The notes under the pieces: model-generated | What the model saw: only the letters and a program-made list of their open reading frames with translations | Told to the model about the DNA's origin: nothing | Database searches by the model: none | Position numbers and translations under genes: made by a program | From: JBBSBL01 sp046330255 | Lineage (GTDB): Bacteria; Actinomycetota; Thermoleophilia; Solirubrobacterales; Solirubrobacteraceae | Direction of reading: 5' to 3' | Assembly (NCBI GenBank): GCA_046330255.1 | Contig: JAXLTC010000001.1 | Location: 992,001-1,056,000, forward strand | DNA length: 64,000 bases | Part shown: piece by piece, positions 1 to 8,053 of the stretch | How positions within the stretch are numbered: position 1 is the first letter of the stretch | Layout: each line of letters begins with the position of its first letter

Positions 1-242
1 ATCAGGCCGCCGTCGCGGCGCTCGTCGGCGCAGATGCGGCAGCGGGGCCCCTCGGCGAGGTTGAAGCAGACCTCGCACAGCCCAACGCTGGCCTTCACCT
101 CGCGGATCGCGTCCGCCAGCGCCAGCGCCTCCTCGTCGCTGGAGCGCAGCAGGTGAAAGGCCAGGCGCTGGGCGGTGCGGCCGCCGATTCCCGGAAGCCG
201 GGACAGCTCGGCGATCAGCCGCTGGACGGGCGGTGCGTGCAT
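1..242 (-). CDS. recR: Recombination protein RecR (N-terminal part, cut by window edge)
   Basis: RecR works with RecF/RecO in loading RecA at gaps during recombinational repair. The visible 80 residues begin MHAPPVQRLIAELSRLPGIG, with the helix-hairpin-helix segment LPGIGGRTAQRLAFHLL, followed by a four-cysteine zinc finger (CEVC...CRIC) around residues 55-70. The Toprim domain lies beyond position 1. The ATG at 242-240 fits the family's usual N-terminus. It is the third gene of the dnaX-ybaB-recR block, 14 nt after ybaB, an order conserved across bacteria. The identification is from motifs plus synteny; only the missing C-terminus is unseen. Confidence 0.93.
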   Translation of the reverse strand, partial: MHAPPVQRLIAELSRLPGIGGRTAQRLAFHLLRSSDEEALALADAIREVKASVGLCEVCFNLAEGPRCRICADERRDGGL

Positions 243-256
243 CGCGGACGGCCGGG

Positions 257-616
257 CTAGACGCCGGGCAGGCCCAGGCCGCCGAGGCCGCCCGGCCCGC
301 CGAGCCCGCCGAGCCCGCCGAGCCCGCCGGTCGCCTTCTCCATGCGCTTCGCGGCCAGGTCCTGCGCGGCGCGCAGCGCCTCGTTCGTGGCCGCGAGCAC
401 GAGGTCGGCGAGCATCTCGGGATCCTCGGGATCGACCGCCTCCGGGTCGATCCGCACCGAGCGCACCGCGAGGTCCCCGCTCACGGCGACGGTCACCATC
501 CCGCCGCCGGCCGAAGCCTCCACGACCTCGCTCTTCAGCGCCTCCTGGGCGGCGACCATGTCCTGCTGCATCCTCTGGACCTGCTTGAGCATCTGTTGCA
601 TGTTGGGCTGGGGCAT
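257..616 (-). CDS. ybaB: YbaB/EbfC nucleoid-associated protein
   Basis: Small DNA-binding protein of the YbaB/EbfC family, thought to bind DNA as a dimer and act as a nucleoid-associated factor. The 119 residues start MPQPNMQQMLKQVQRMQQDM and contain the family core (VTVAVSGDLAVRSVRIDPEAV). After about residue 96 comes a Gly-Leu rich tail built of GLGG units, encoded by tandem GC-rich nonamers, which is an addition to the usual core. Its ATG overlaps the dnaX stop by one base (TGATG), so translation is probably coupled. A longer frame extends upstream but is only the shadow of dnaX. Confidence 0.92.
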   Translation of the reverse strand: MPQPNMQQMLKQVQRMQQDMVAAQEALKSEVVEASAGGGMVTVAVSGDLAVRSVRIDPEAVDPEDPEMLADLVLAATNEALRAAQDLAAKRMEKATGGLGGLGGLGGPGGLGGLGLPGV

Positions 617-2409
617 CAGGCGCCGTCCGTCTCCTCGTCGTGTGGCACTTCCTCGGCGCCGAACTCCGCAACCAGGCGCCGTACGAGCTCCTCCTCGGAG
701 AGCGATACCACCGCTGGTCCGACCTCGCCGCCCGCGTCCCCCGCCTCGACGAACGCCAGCGCGAGCGCGCGGCCCGTCACGGCGCGCAGCGCGCGCTCGA
801 CGATCTCGCGGCAGGCGGGGCTCTGCACCTTGCGCCGCTGGAAGGCGGCGGCGGGGGCGAAGGCGATCTCGAGCTCGGACCCGCGGATCGCAGACGGCCG
901 GGCGCCGGTGAACAGCGCCGCGACCATGGCGTTCTCGTCGCGAACGGCGTCGAGCACGGCCGGCCACAGCGCCTCGATCTCCCCCAGCGCGGGAGCCTCC
1001 TCGCCGGCCGGCGCTCCTGCGGCCGCGACGGCGACCGGGGCCGGCGCGGGGGCAGTCCCGGGGGCCGGGACGGGCTCAGAGGCCGCCGCGGGCGCGGCGA
1101 CGGGGTCGGCCGCGGAGCCCGGCGAGGGCCCGGCCGCGACCGCCACGGCGGCGGGGGCCGCCGCGCGCGGAGCCGGCGGCGCTGCGGATGGCGTCTCCTG
1201 CGCCGCCGCGGCCCGGGGCGGGCCGCCGGCCTGCGCTCCCCCGGCCCCGGGCGCGCCCGCCTCGAGGCGATCGATCCGCGCCAGCAGCGCCCGCATCGAC
1301 GGGTCCGCCTCCGGGGCGGCCGCCTTGACGAGGCACAGCTCGAGCGCGACCGCGGCGTCGGCCCCGTCCTTGATCGCCCCGAAGGCGGCGGCGATCAGGT
1401 CGAGGAGCCGCACCACCTCGGCGCTGCGCAGGCGCTGCGCCTGCGCGTCGAGCAGCTCGTCGTGCTCCGGGGTGAGGCGCAACTCGGGCGGAACCTCGCC
1501 GGCCATCTGGACGAGCAGCACCCCGCGGGCGTGCGCTTCCAGGTCGGAGAGGAAACGGCTCACGTCGCGACCGGACTCGCTGACGCGCGCCGCCGCGCGC
1601 AGCGCCGCGGGCGCGTCGCCCGCGGCGACCGCATCGACCGTCTCGGCGACCAGCTCGGCGTCCACGACGCCGAGGACCGCCAGGACGTCCTCCATCGCGA
1701 TCTCCGCGGCGCCCTCGGCCGCGCCGCTGTAGGTCACCAGCTGCTCGAGGGTCCCGAGCGCGTCGCGGAACGAGCCTGCCGCCGCGCGCGCGACCAGCGC
1801 GAGCGCGGCGTCCGGCACCTCGATGCTCTCCTGGTCCGCGGTCCTGCGCAGCACCGCGGTGATCTGGGCGGCGCTCGGCCGCGCGAAGTCGAAGCGGTGG
1901 CAGCGATCGACGACCGTGGCGAGGATCTTCTGCGGCTCGGTGGTGGCGAGCACGAAGATCGTCGACGGCGGCGGCTCCTCGAGCGTCTTGAGGAACGCGT
2001 TCCACGCCTGGGGCGTGAGCATGTGCGCCTCGTCGAGAATGTAGACCTTGTGACGCCCGGACACCGGCGCGAAGGCGACGCTCTCGCGCAGCTCCCGGAC
2101 ATCGTCGACGCCGTTGTGCGAGGCGGCGTCCATCTCGATCACGTCGAGCGAGGTCGCCGAGGAGATCGCCCGGCAGGAATCGCAGACGCCACACGGCTCG
2201 ATCGTCGGCCCGCGCTCGCAGTTCAGGCAGGCCGCGAGGATCTTCGCCATGCTGGTCTTGCCCGTGCCGCGCGAGCCGACGAAGAGGTAGGCGTGGTGGA
2301 CCTTCCCGCGCTCGACGGCGTTGCGCAGCGTCCGGACCACCGGCTCCTGCCCGACCACCTCTGCGAACGTGCGCGGGCGGTGGCGGCGGTAGAGCGAGGG
2401 GGCGGACAT
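616..2409 (-). CDS. dnaX: DNA polymerase III subunit gamma/tau
   Basis: Clamp-loader ATPase subunit of the replicative polymerase, 597 residues. The AAA+ domain begins LYRRHRPRTFAEVVGQ. It carries a Walker A motif GSRGTGKT (residues 45-52), zinc-binding cysteines at about 61, 64, 73, 76 and 79, the Walker B-like DEAH at 126-129, and a sensor region GSFRDALG. Residues from about 390 to 490 form an Ala/Pro/Gly-rich linker, followed by a short tau-like C-terminal domain. The ATG at 2409 is the first codon of the conserved N-terminus. It lies about 75 nt downstream of the SRP RNA on the same strand and is coupled to ybaB. Confidence 0.96.
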   Translation of the reverse strand: MSAPSLYRRHRPRTFAEVVGQEPVVRTLRNAVERGKVHHAYLFVGSRGTGKTSMAKILAACLNCERGPTIEPCGVCDSCRAISSATSLDVIEMDAASHNGVDDVRELRESVAFAPVSGRHKVYILDEAHMLTPQAWNAFLKTLEEPPPSTIFVLATTEPQKILATVVDRCHRFDFARPSAAQITAVLRRTADQESIEVPDAALALVARAAAGSFRDALGTLEQLVTYSGAAEGAAEIAMEDVLAVLGVVDAELVAETVDAVAAGDAPAALRAAARVSESGRDVSRFLSDLEAHARGVLLVQMAGEVPPELRLTPEHDELLDAQAQRLRSAEVVRLLDLIAAAFGAIKDGADAAVALELCLVKAAAPEADPSMRALLARIDRLEAGAPGAGGAQAGGPPRAAAAQETPSAAPPAPRAAAPAAVAVAAGPSPGSAADPVAAPAAASEPVPAPGTAPAPAPVAVAAAGAPAGEEAPALGEIEALWPAVLDAVRDENAMVAALFTGARPSAIRGSELEIAFAPAAAFQRRKVQSPACREIVERALRAVTGRALALAFVEAGDAGGEVGPAVVSLSEEELVRRLVAEFGAEEVPHDEETDGA

Positions 2410-2483
2410 CGGCGGCGCCGGCGAGTGTACCCCGGCGAGGAGCGGGCCCGACCGGGCCCGGCGGGGCGACGCGCGAGCGAAGC

Positions 2484-2756
2484 GGACCGTGCACCCCCCG
2501 TCGAAGTCCCGGGCTCCGGCGGCTCTCGTCGCCCGCTGCTCCGGCCCGGCGATCCCGTGGCGCCTGGCGGTTGCCGCTTAAGGCTGCTTCCTTCCGGACC
2601 TGACCTGGTTCACGGGCCGCCACCGCTCGGGACCGGGCCATCGACGCCGCGGGTGGCGCGCCGACCCCGGAACCGGCACCCCTCGGGAGGGGATTCGGCC
2701 CCGCTAGAGCGGATTGCGGGTTCAGGGCACCGCTACCTCCCCGCCTAGCACGGTCC
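2484..2756 (-). ncRNA. ffs: Signal recognition particle RNA, large bacterial type (with Alu domain)
   Basis: Read on the minus strand, the 3' half holds the invariant SRP core GTCAGGTCCGGAAGGAAGCA, flanked by complementary arms. The 5' part (about 2757-2680) matches the Alu-domain region of Bacillus scRNA: GGGGAGGTAGCGGTGCCCTG, then CAATCCGCTCTAGC and GGCCGAATCCC. The ends pair: 5' GGACCGTGC at 2756 with 3' GCACGGTCC at 2484, giving about 273 nt, close to the 270 nt of Firmicutes scRNA. It partners the SRP54 protein in co-translational targeting. Location upstream of dnaX is common in Gram-positive bacteria. The match is from memory of the Bacillus sequence; ends are set by pairing. Confidence 0.93.
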
Positions 2757-2925
2757 ATCGCCGATGCTAGCGAGCGAGCGGTCGCCGCGCGATCGCACGC
2801 CGTCCCGCGCAGGGAGCCCGTGACGGCGGCCGAATAGAAAGGTCGTGCAACGTGGGGCCTTTACCATTGGCGGCCGGCTGCCGACTGTGTCCCCAGGGCG
2901 TGCCCGGAAGCTCCGCGCCCCGCTC

Positions 2926-3543
2926 ATGCCGAACACCCACCAGCTCTACTGGATCGTCAAGCGTGCGCTCGACATCGCAATCTCCGCGACTCTCCTGCTG
3001 CTGCTCGCGCCGCTCTTCCTCGTCGTGGCCGCGGCGATCAAGATCGAGGACGCGGCGGGCCCCGTGTTCTTTCGCCAGAAGCGAACCGGCCAGGGCGGGC
3101 GCAAGTTCGACGTCCTCAAGTTCCGCACGATGGTGAGCAACGCCGAGGAGCTCAAGGAGCGGCTGCGCGCCCAGAGCCTGGTGCCCTGGCCGGACTTCCG
3201 CGTGGAGAACGACCCGCGCGTGACGGCCGTGGGGCGCTTCCTGCGCAAGACGAGCATCGACGAGCTGCCGCAGCTCATCAACGTGCTGCGCGGCCAGATG
3301 ACGCTCGTCGGCCCGCGGCCGACCAGCTTCGACGTCACGACCTACGATCTCTGGCATACCGGCCGGCTCGACTACCGTCCGGGGATGACCGGCCCGTGGC
3401 AGGTCTGGGGTCGTGACTCCATGGACTTCGACGAGCGCTGCCGGCTCGACATCTCCTTCTTCCGGCGACCGTCCATCCTCCGCGAGCTGCGGCTCCTGGT
3501 GGCGACGGTCGGCGTGGTCTTCAAGCGAACGGGAACAGCATGA
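2926..3543 (+). CDS. Phosphoglycosyl transferase (bacterial sugar transferase, WcaJ/WbaP C-terminal type)
   Basis: Membrane enzyme that probably transfers a sugar-1-phosphate from a UDP-sugar to undecaprenyl phosphate, the first step of a lipid-linked repeat unit. From the ATG at 2926 it has 205 residues, the short 'core only' type. The N-terminal hydrophobic segment ISATLLLLLAPLFLVVAAAI is followed by family motifs GPVFFRQKRTG, KFRTM, KTSIDELPQLINVLRGQMTLVGPRP and RPGMTGPWQVWGR. A GTG at 2845 would add 27 residues lacking family likeness, so 2926 is preferred although no clear Shine-Dalgarno is visible. Its last codons overlap the next gene by 4 nt (ATGA). First gene of the exopolysaccharide operon. 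Confidence 0.88.
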   Translation: MPNTHQLYWIVKRALDIAISATLLLLLAPLFLVVAAAIKIEDAAGPVFFRQKRTGQGGRKFDVLKFRTMVSNAEELKERLRAQSLVPWPDFRVENDPRVTAVGRFLRKTSIDELPQLINVLRGQMTLVGPRPTSFDVTTYDLWHTGRLDYRPGMTGPWQVWGRDSMDFDERCRLDISFFRRPSILRELRLLVATVGVVFKRTGTA

Positions 3544-4163
3544 ATCGCCGCCTCACCATCCTCGTCTCGGGCGCGGTCGCGCTCGTCATCTTCGTCGCCG
3601 GCTGCGCGTACGCGCTGCTGCGTACGCAGGACTACAAGAGCTGCTCGGCGCTCGCGCTCGTACCGGCGCTGAAGGACCCGCGGGACATCGGGAACCTCAC
3701 CAGCTCGTTCAACAACTCCGACACGATCGGCACCTACGTCGAGTACATCGCCTCGGCCGACACGCTCAAGCGCGCCGGGTCGCCCGACGTGGACCTGGCC
3801 GTGCGCGGCGTGCCCGACGCGCGGGTGATCGACGTCTGCACCCAGGGTGCACAGGACAAGGTCCAGCCGGCGCTGACGAGCGTCGTGGACACGGTGCGCG
3901 CGAACCAGTCGAACCTCAACGACGCGTGGAACCTCGACGTGATCCAGGGCGCGCAGACGCCGGCGAAGACCGGCCCCGAGACCGCGCTCATCCTCGGCGC
4001 CTCGGCACTGCTCGCGCTGCTCGGCGGGCTCTTCGTGTTCGTGATGCTCAGCCGCTTCGTCGGCTTCGACGGCCCGCACTCCCCACCGCCCGCGGCCGGG
4101 TACGGCGACGAGGACGATCCGAGACCCGGGACGCTGACCGGCGCCGGCGGGCGCGCGGGCTGA
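3540..4163 (+). CDS. Wzz-like chain-length determinant/membrane protein
   Basis: A 207-residue protein with one transmembrane segment near each side of an exported region (about residues 7-27 and 146-169), the topology of Wzz/Wzc-N polysaccharide co-polymerases. No tyrosine kinase or Walker motif follows the second helix. The extracytoplasmic part is short (about 120 residues) and only loosely like the Wzz domain. The position between the phosphoglycosyl transferase and the polymerase, with a 4-nt overlap upstream, supports a role in setting chain length or in assembly. The cytoplasmic tail is Pro/Asp/Gly-rich. Function is inferred mainly from topology and operon context. Confidence 0.6.
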   Translation: MNRRLTILVSGAVALVIFVAGCAYALLRTQDYKSCSALALVPALKDPRDIGNLTSSFNNSDTIGTYVEYIASADTLKRAGSPDVDLAVRGVPDARVIDVCTQGAQDKVQPALTSVVDTVRANQSNLNDAWNLDVIQGAQTPAKTGPETALILGASALLALLGGLFVFVMLSRFVGFDGPHSPPPAAGYGDEDDPRPGTLTGAGGRAG

Positions 4164-4185
4164 GCATCCGGCTCGAGGAGGGGGC

Positions 4186-5949
4186 GTGCCCCCGACCCCG
4201 CCAGTCCACTTCGACCTAGACGGCTTCGAGCACGTCGCCGATACCGGCCGCAGCCGCCTGCTCCGCGTGCGCGGACGCTGGGGCTGCCCGGACGAGCGCC
4301 AACTCCCCGAGCCGACCCTGCTGGTCCATCACGGCACGCGGGTCGCGCGGCTGACGCCGCTGCCCATGGGCCCGGAGCAGGGTCCGCTCGCGGGCCCGGA
4401 CCCGCCCGCGTGGTCGGCGACCTACGCGGTGCCCAAGGCGCTGTTCGCCGCCCCGGGGCCGCTCGTCTACGAGCTGCAGGTCGTGCCGGACGTCTTCCAC
4501 CCACTGCCGCTGCCCGCGACCGAGGCGGTGGCTCCGCCGCCCCCGGACGAGCCCGGGGGCGAGCAGCCCGGGGTCAGCCTCGCGACCACCGCGGGCGCCG
4601 TGACGGTGGGGGTGCCCCGCGCCAACACGGCCGGGGCGCTCGTGGCGGCGGGGTCCGCGGTGATCGCCACCGCGGTCACGATCTACCTGCTCCAGAGCCT
4701 CAACACCCGGCCCGAGCTGCTGCCGATCGTGCTCGTCGCGATCTCCACCGGGCTGATCCTGCTGTGGAACTCGGCCTGGATCTTCCCGGCCTTCGCGGCT
4801 CTCACCTGGACCTCGATCGAGCAGTCGCAGTTCGGGGGGGTCTCGCCGATCGAGATCGGCGGGATCGTGCTGCTGATCGTCGCGCTGTGGCGCGGCATGA
4901 AGCGGCCGGCGCTGCTCGCCAACGCGATGCTGGTGTGCGCGTTCATCGCGATCCCGCTGTTCGCGACCGCGATGCTCTCCGACGACGGCTTCCACTTCCC
5001 CACCGACGGGCTCAAGAACCTGTCCTTCCTGCTGATCGTCGCGCTCGGCATGCAGACGAGCAAGGACATCGACCGGCTGACGATCGCGCTCTGCATGGTC
5101 GCGATCTTCCTCGGCCTCGGCGCGGCCTCCTCGGTGCTGCTCGGCCCGTCCGGGATCTTCCCCGTGGAGGTCGACGAGTCCGGCAACCAGGCCAACCGGG
5201 CGGCGGGACCGTTCGGCGAGTCGAACTTCTTCGCGCTGTCGCTCGCCGCGCTGCTCCCGCTCGCGATCTACAACATCAGCCGGCCGCGGTGGCGCAGGTG
5301 GCTCGGGATCGGCGCGGCGGTCACGATCCTGGCCGGCATCCTCGCGGCAGGGTCGCGCGGCGGCTTCCTGACGGCCGGGTTCGCGGTCGCCGTCTTCGGC
5401 CTGGCGGCCGGCCGCCGTGAGGTACGGATCGGCGCGCTCGCGGTGATCGCGGTCGCGTTCCTGCTGCTGCCGGTCTTCGGCGCCCAGGTCACGTCCTCGA
5501 CGTCGCGCTCGGTCAGCGGACGCGCGACCGAGAACCAGATCGCGATCGCCCAGTTCGGCGACCATCCGATCGCCGGGGTGGGCCCGGACCAGTACCCGGT
5601 GCTCTACCGGGACTACGCGCGCAAGATCGGCAACGACCCGCGCTCGGAGCGCGAGCCGCACTCGCTGCCGCTCGAGATCGCGGCCGAGCAGGGGCTGATC
5701 GGGCTGCTCGGATGGATCGGCGCGATCGCGATCGTGGTGCGCTTCGCGTGGGCACGAGGGGTCTGGGACACGATGCTCGGCCGGGCGATGCTGGTCGCCT
5801 GCGCCACCTGGATGTTCGGCAGCATCTTCCTCCACGCCGGGTTGCTGCGATTGCTCTTCATGCTCGTCGGCGCGGTGCTCGCGCTCGCGGGCGCGGCCGG
5901 CCCCCTCGGCCGCCACGACGCGCGGGCGGCGCCGGAGCCGCGCGCGTGA
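4186..5949 (+). CDS. O-antigen ligase/polymerase family protein (Wzy-like) with N-terminal extension
   Basis: Polytopic membrane protein of 587 residues. The first about 145 residues are soluble, Pro-rich and unlike the family. Then about ten or more hydrophobic segments follow, with the signature of the O-antigen ligase/Wzy domain: AAGSRGGFLTAGF, and the periplasmic loop with PIAGVGPDQYPVLYRDYA and REPHSLPLEIAAEQGLIGLLGW. The GTG start at 4186 is preceded by a GGAGG-like stretch. Between a Wzz-like gene and a flippase it is best read as the polymerase joining lipid-linked repeat units. It overlaps the next gene by 4 nt (GTGA). A WaaL-type ligase cannot be excluded from sequence alone. Confidence 0.78.
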   Translation: MPPTPPVHFDLDGFEHVADTGRSRLLRVRGRWGCPDERQLPEPTLLVHHGTRVARLTPLPMGPEQGPLAGPDPPAWSATYAVPKALFAAPGPLVYELQVVPDVFHPLPLPATEAVAPPPPDEPGGEQPGVSLATTAGAVTVGVPRANTAGALVAAGSAVIATAVTIYLLQSLNTRPELLPIVLVAISTGLILLWNSAWIFPAFAALTWTSIEQSQFGGVSPIEIGGIVLLIVALWRGMKRPALLANAMLVCAFIAIPLFATAMLSDDGFHFPTDGLKNLSFLLIVALGMQTSKDIDRLTIALCMVAIFLGLGAASSVLLGPSGIFPVEVDESGNQANRAAGPFGESNFFALSLAALLPLAIYNISRPRWRRWLGIGAAVTILAGILAAGSRGGFLTAGFAVAVFGLAAGRREVRIGALAVIAVAFLLLPVFGAQVTSSTSRSVSGRATENQIAIAQFGDHPIAGVGPDQYPVLYRDYARKIGNDPRSEREPHSLPLEIAAEQGLIGLLGWIGAIAIVVRFAWARGVWDTMLGRAMLVACATWMFGSIFLHAGLLRLLFMLVGAVLALAGAAGPLGRHDARAAPEPRA

Positions 5950-6968
5950 GCCTCAAGGACCGCGTCAAGCGTCCCGTGCAGGAGTTCTTCGAGCGCTCGC
6001 CGCGCGGGATCGTGGCCTGGAACGTGCTGCGCGACCGCATCGTCGGGCTGCGCGCGCGACTCGGGCGCCATCGCGCGCACGGCGGCGCCACGCACGAGCG
6101 GCTCGACCTCGCCCGGAGCGTCGCCTACATCGACGAGGTCTTCGGCGACTACCTGCGCTACTCCTCGCTCTCCCCCGCGGACCTCGAGGGCGCGCGGGTG
6201 CTCGAGGTCGGCCCCGGCGACAACCCCGGTGTGGCGCTGCGCTTCCTGGCGGCGGGCGCGGCGCGGGTCGTCTGCGTGGACCGCTTCCTGCTGTGGCGCG
6301 ACCCCGCCCAGCAGCGCGAGATCCTGCGCGCGGTCGTGGCCGGGCTGGAGCCGGCGCAGCGCGACCGGCTCGCGGGCGTCGTCACGCCCGCGGGTGAGCT
6401 GGTGCCGGGCTCAGGACGGCTCGAGTTCATCGAGGGCGTCGCGATCGAGGAGGCCGACCGGCGCTTCCCGCCCGCGTCGTTCGACCTGATCGTCTCGCGC
6501 GCGGTGCTGGAGCACGTGCTGGACGTCGAGCGCTCGCTGGCCGTCATGGACCGGCTGCTCGCGCCCGGCGGGACGATGGTGCACAAGGTCGACTTCCGCG
6601 ACCACGGGATGTTCACCGGCGCGGGGATGCACCCGCTGACGTTCCTGACCGTCCGCGACGGCGTCTGGCGCTGGACCGGGCGCAACGGCGACGGGCTAAA
6701 CCGCCGCCGGCGAGACACCTACCGCGGGACCCTGGGCCGCCTCGGCTACGCGCCGCGGATCCTCGCGACCCACGTGGCCGGGGTCGAGGCGGAGCTGGTC
6801 CCGCATCGGGACGTGTTGGATCCCGAGCGCGACGTGCCCGCCGAGGCGCGCTCGTCGGCGCGGGCGCTGCGCCCGCGGCTCGCCCCCGAGTTCCGCGGGC
6901 TCGGCGAGGACGACCTGCTGATAGCGGGCATCTTCTTCGAGGCGCGCAAGCCGGAGCGCGGCCCGTGA
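5946..6968 (+). CDS. SAM-dependent class I methyltransferase
   Basis: Predicted cytosolic methyltransferase of 340 residues. The SAM-binding motif I is visible as ARVLEVGPGDNPGVALRFLA, followed by the acidic residue in VVCVDRF, and motif IV/post-I region SFDLIVSRAVLEHVLDV with LLAPGGTMVHKVDFRDHG. The GTG start at 5946 overlaps the preceding stop by 4 nt; an upstream in-frame extension exists but is only the polymerase gene in another frame. It also overlaps the next gene by 4 nt. Context suggests methylation of a sugar or of the glycan end during exopolysaccharide synthesis, but the acceptor cannot be read from the sequence. Confidence 0.83.
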   Translation: MSLKDRVKRPVQEFFERSPRGIVAWNVLRDRIVGLRARLGRHRAHGGATHERLDLARSVAYIDEVFGDYLRYSSLSPADLEGARVLEVGPGDNPGVALRFLAAGAARVVCVDRFLLWRDPAQQREILRAVVAGLEPAQRDRLAGVVTPAGELVPGSGRLEFIEGVAIEEADRRFPPASFDLIVSRAVLEHVLDVERSLAVMDRLLAPGGTMVHKVDFRDHGMFTGAGMHPLTFLTVRDGVWRWTGRNGDGLNRRRRDTYRGTLGRLGYAPRILATHVAGVEAELVPHRDVLDPERDVPAEARSSARALRPRLAPEFRGLGEDDLLIAGIFFEARKPERGP

Positions 6969-8053
6969 GGCCGCTCGCCGGCTGCTTCGCCGCCAGCGCG
7001 GCGGGCGCCGGCTGGGTCCTCGCCGGATACCCCCTGGTCCTGTCGCTGCTCCGGCCCCGGCCCTGGCGCCGCGACGAGGACGCCGAGCCTGCGGTCACGA
7101 TCGTCGTCCCGGCGTTCCGCGAGCGCGAGGCACTGGCCGCGAAGCTCGCCGCGCTGACCGCGTTGGACTACCCGGCCGAGCGCGTCCAGGTGCTCGTCCC
7201 GGTCGACGAGGACGAGGTGACGGCGCGCGCGGCGCGCGGCGCGCTGCCCTCGGCCGACGTGCTGTTCTCCCCCACGCGGGGCGGCAAGGCCGCGGGCCTC
7301 AACCGAGCGCTCACCGAGGCCTCGGGCGACATCGTGCTGCTGACCGACGCCAACAACCTGCTCGACCCCGGGAGCCTGCGCGCCGCCGCCCGGCACTTCG
7401 CCGACCCGGCGATCTGGGCGGTCGCGGGCGCGCGTCGCGAGTCCGGAAGCGCCTACGACCGCTACGAGGACCTGCTGCGGCGCCTCGAGTCGCGCTCCGG
7501 CGACGTCGCCGCGATGAGCGGGGAGTTCATGTGCGTGCGGCGCGAGCGGCTCCCGCGCTTCCCCGAGGACGTGGTCAACGACGACCTGTGGCTGCTCTGC
7601 GCGCTCGTGCGGGGCGGCGGGCGCGTCGTCTACGACCCTGCCGCCTGCTCGCACGAGCCCGGCCTGGACGCCCGCTCCGAGCTCGAGCGGCGCTCGCGGA
7701 TGGGCGCCGGCAGGCTGATGCTGCTGGCCGAGCTGCGCGACCTTCCGCCGCGGTTCGCGTGGCGCCTGCTCTCGCACAAGCACGGGCGACTCGCACTCCC
7801 GTTCCTGCTGCTCGGCGCGTTCCTCTCCTCGCTCGGCCTCGGGGGGCGCGGGCCGTTCCGCGCCGTCGCGCTCGCACAGATCGCCGTCTACGGGGCCGGC
7901 GCGCTCGCGATCGCCGGCGTGACGCCGCCCGGCCCGGCCGGCCGCGCCGCCCGCGCCGCCGGGCAGTTCCTGCTCGGCAACGCGGCGGTGGCCGCGGGCG
8001 TCGTGCGCGCGCTGCGCGGGCGCCAGTCGGCTCGCTGGGAGGCGGTGCGGTGA
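6965..8053 (+). CDS. Family 2 glycosyltransferase, membrane-anchored
   Basis: Protein of 362 residues with a GT-A fold GT2 domain: an N-terminal hydrophobic anchor (about residues 5-28), the nucleotide-sugar start AVTIVVPAFREREALAAKL, the metal-binding region DIVLLTDANN, an acceptor-site motif AMSGEFMCVRRERL and the catalytic acidic pair in VVNDDLWLL. Two or three hydrophobic segments close the C-terminus. It resembles the processive or EPS-type GT2 enzymes. Start and stop overlap the neighbours by 4 nt (GTGA), as in the rest of this operon, so expression is probably one polycistronic unit. Sugar donor and acceptor are unknown. Confidence 0.84.
   Translation: MRPLAGCFAASAAGAGWVLAGYPLVLSLLRPRPWRRDEDAEPAVTIVVPAFREREALAAKLAALTALDYPAERVQVLVPVDEDEVTARAARGALPSADVLFSPTRGGKAAGLNRALTEASGDIVLLTDANNLLDPGSLRAAARHFADPAIWAVAGARRESGSAYDRYEDLLRRLESRSGDVAAMSGEFMCVRRERLPRFPEDVVNDDLWLLCALVRGGGRVVYDPAACSHEPGLDARSELERRSRMGAGRLMLLAELRDLPPRFAWRLLSHKHGRLALPFLLLGAFLSSLGLGGRGPFRAVALAQIAVYGAGALAIAGVTPPGPAGRAARAAGQFLLGNAAVAAGVVRALRGRQSARWEAVR

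Noticed and set aside
2641..2756. Possible tRNA next to the SRP core (gggttcagggc, hairpins)
   Set aside because: The sequence matches the Alu domain of large SRP RNA, not a tRNA cloverleaf.
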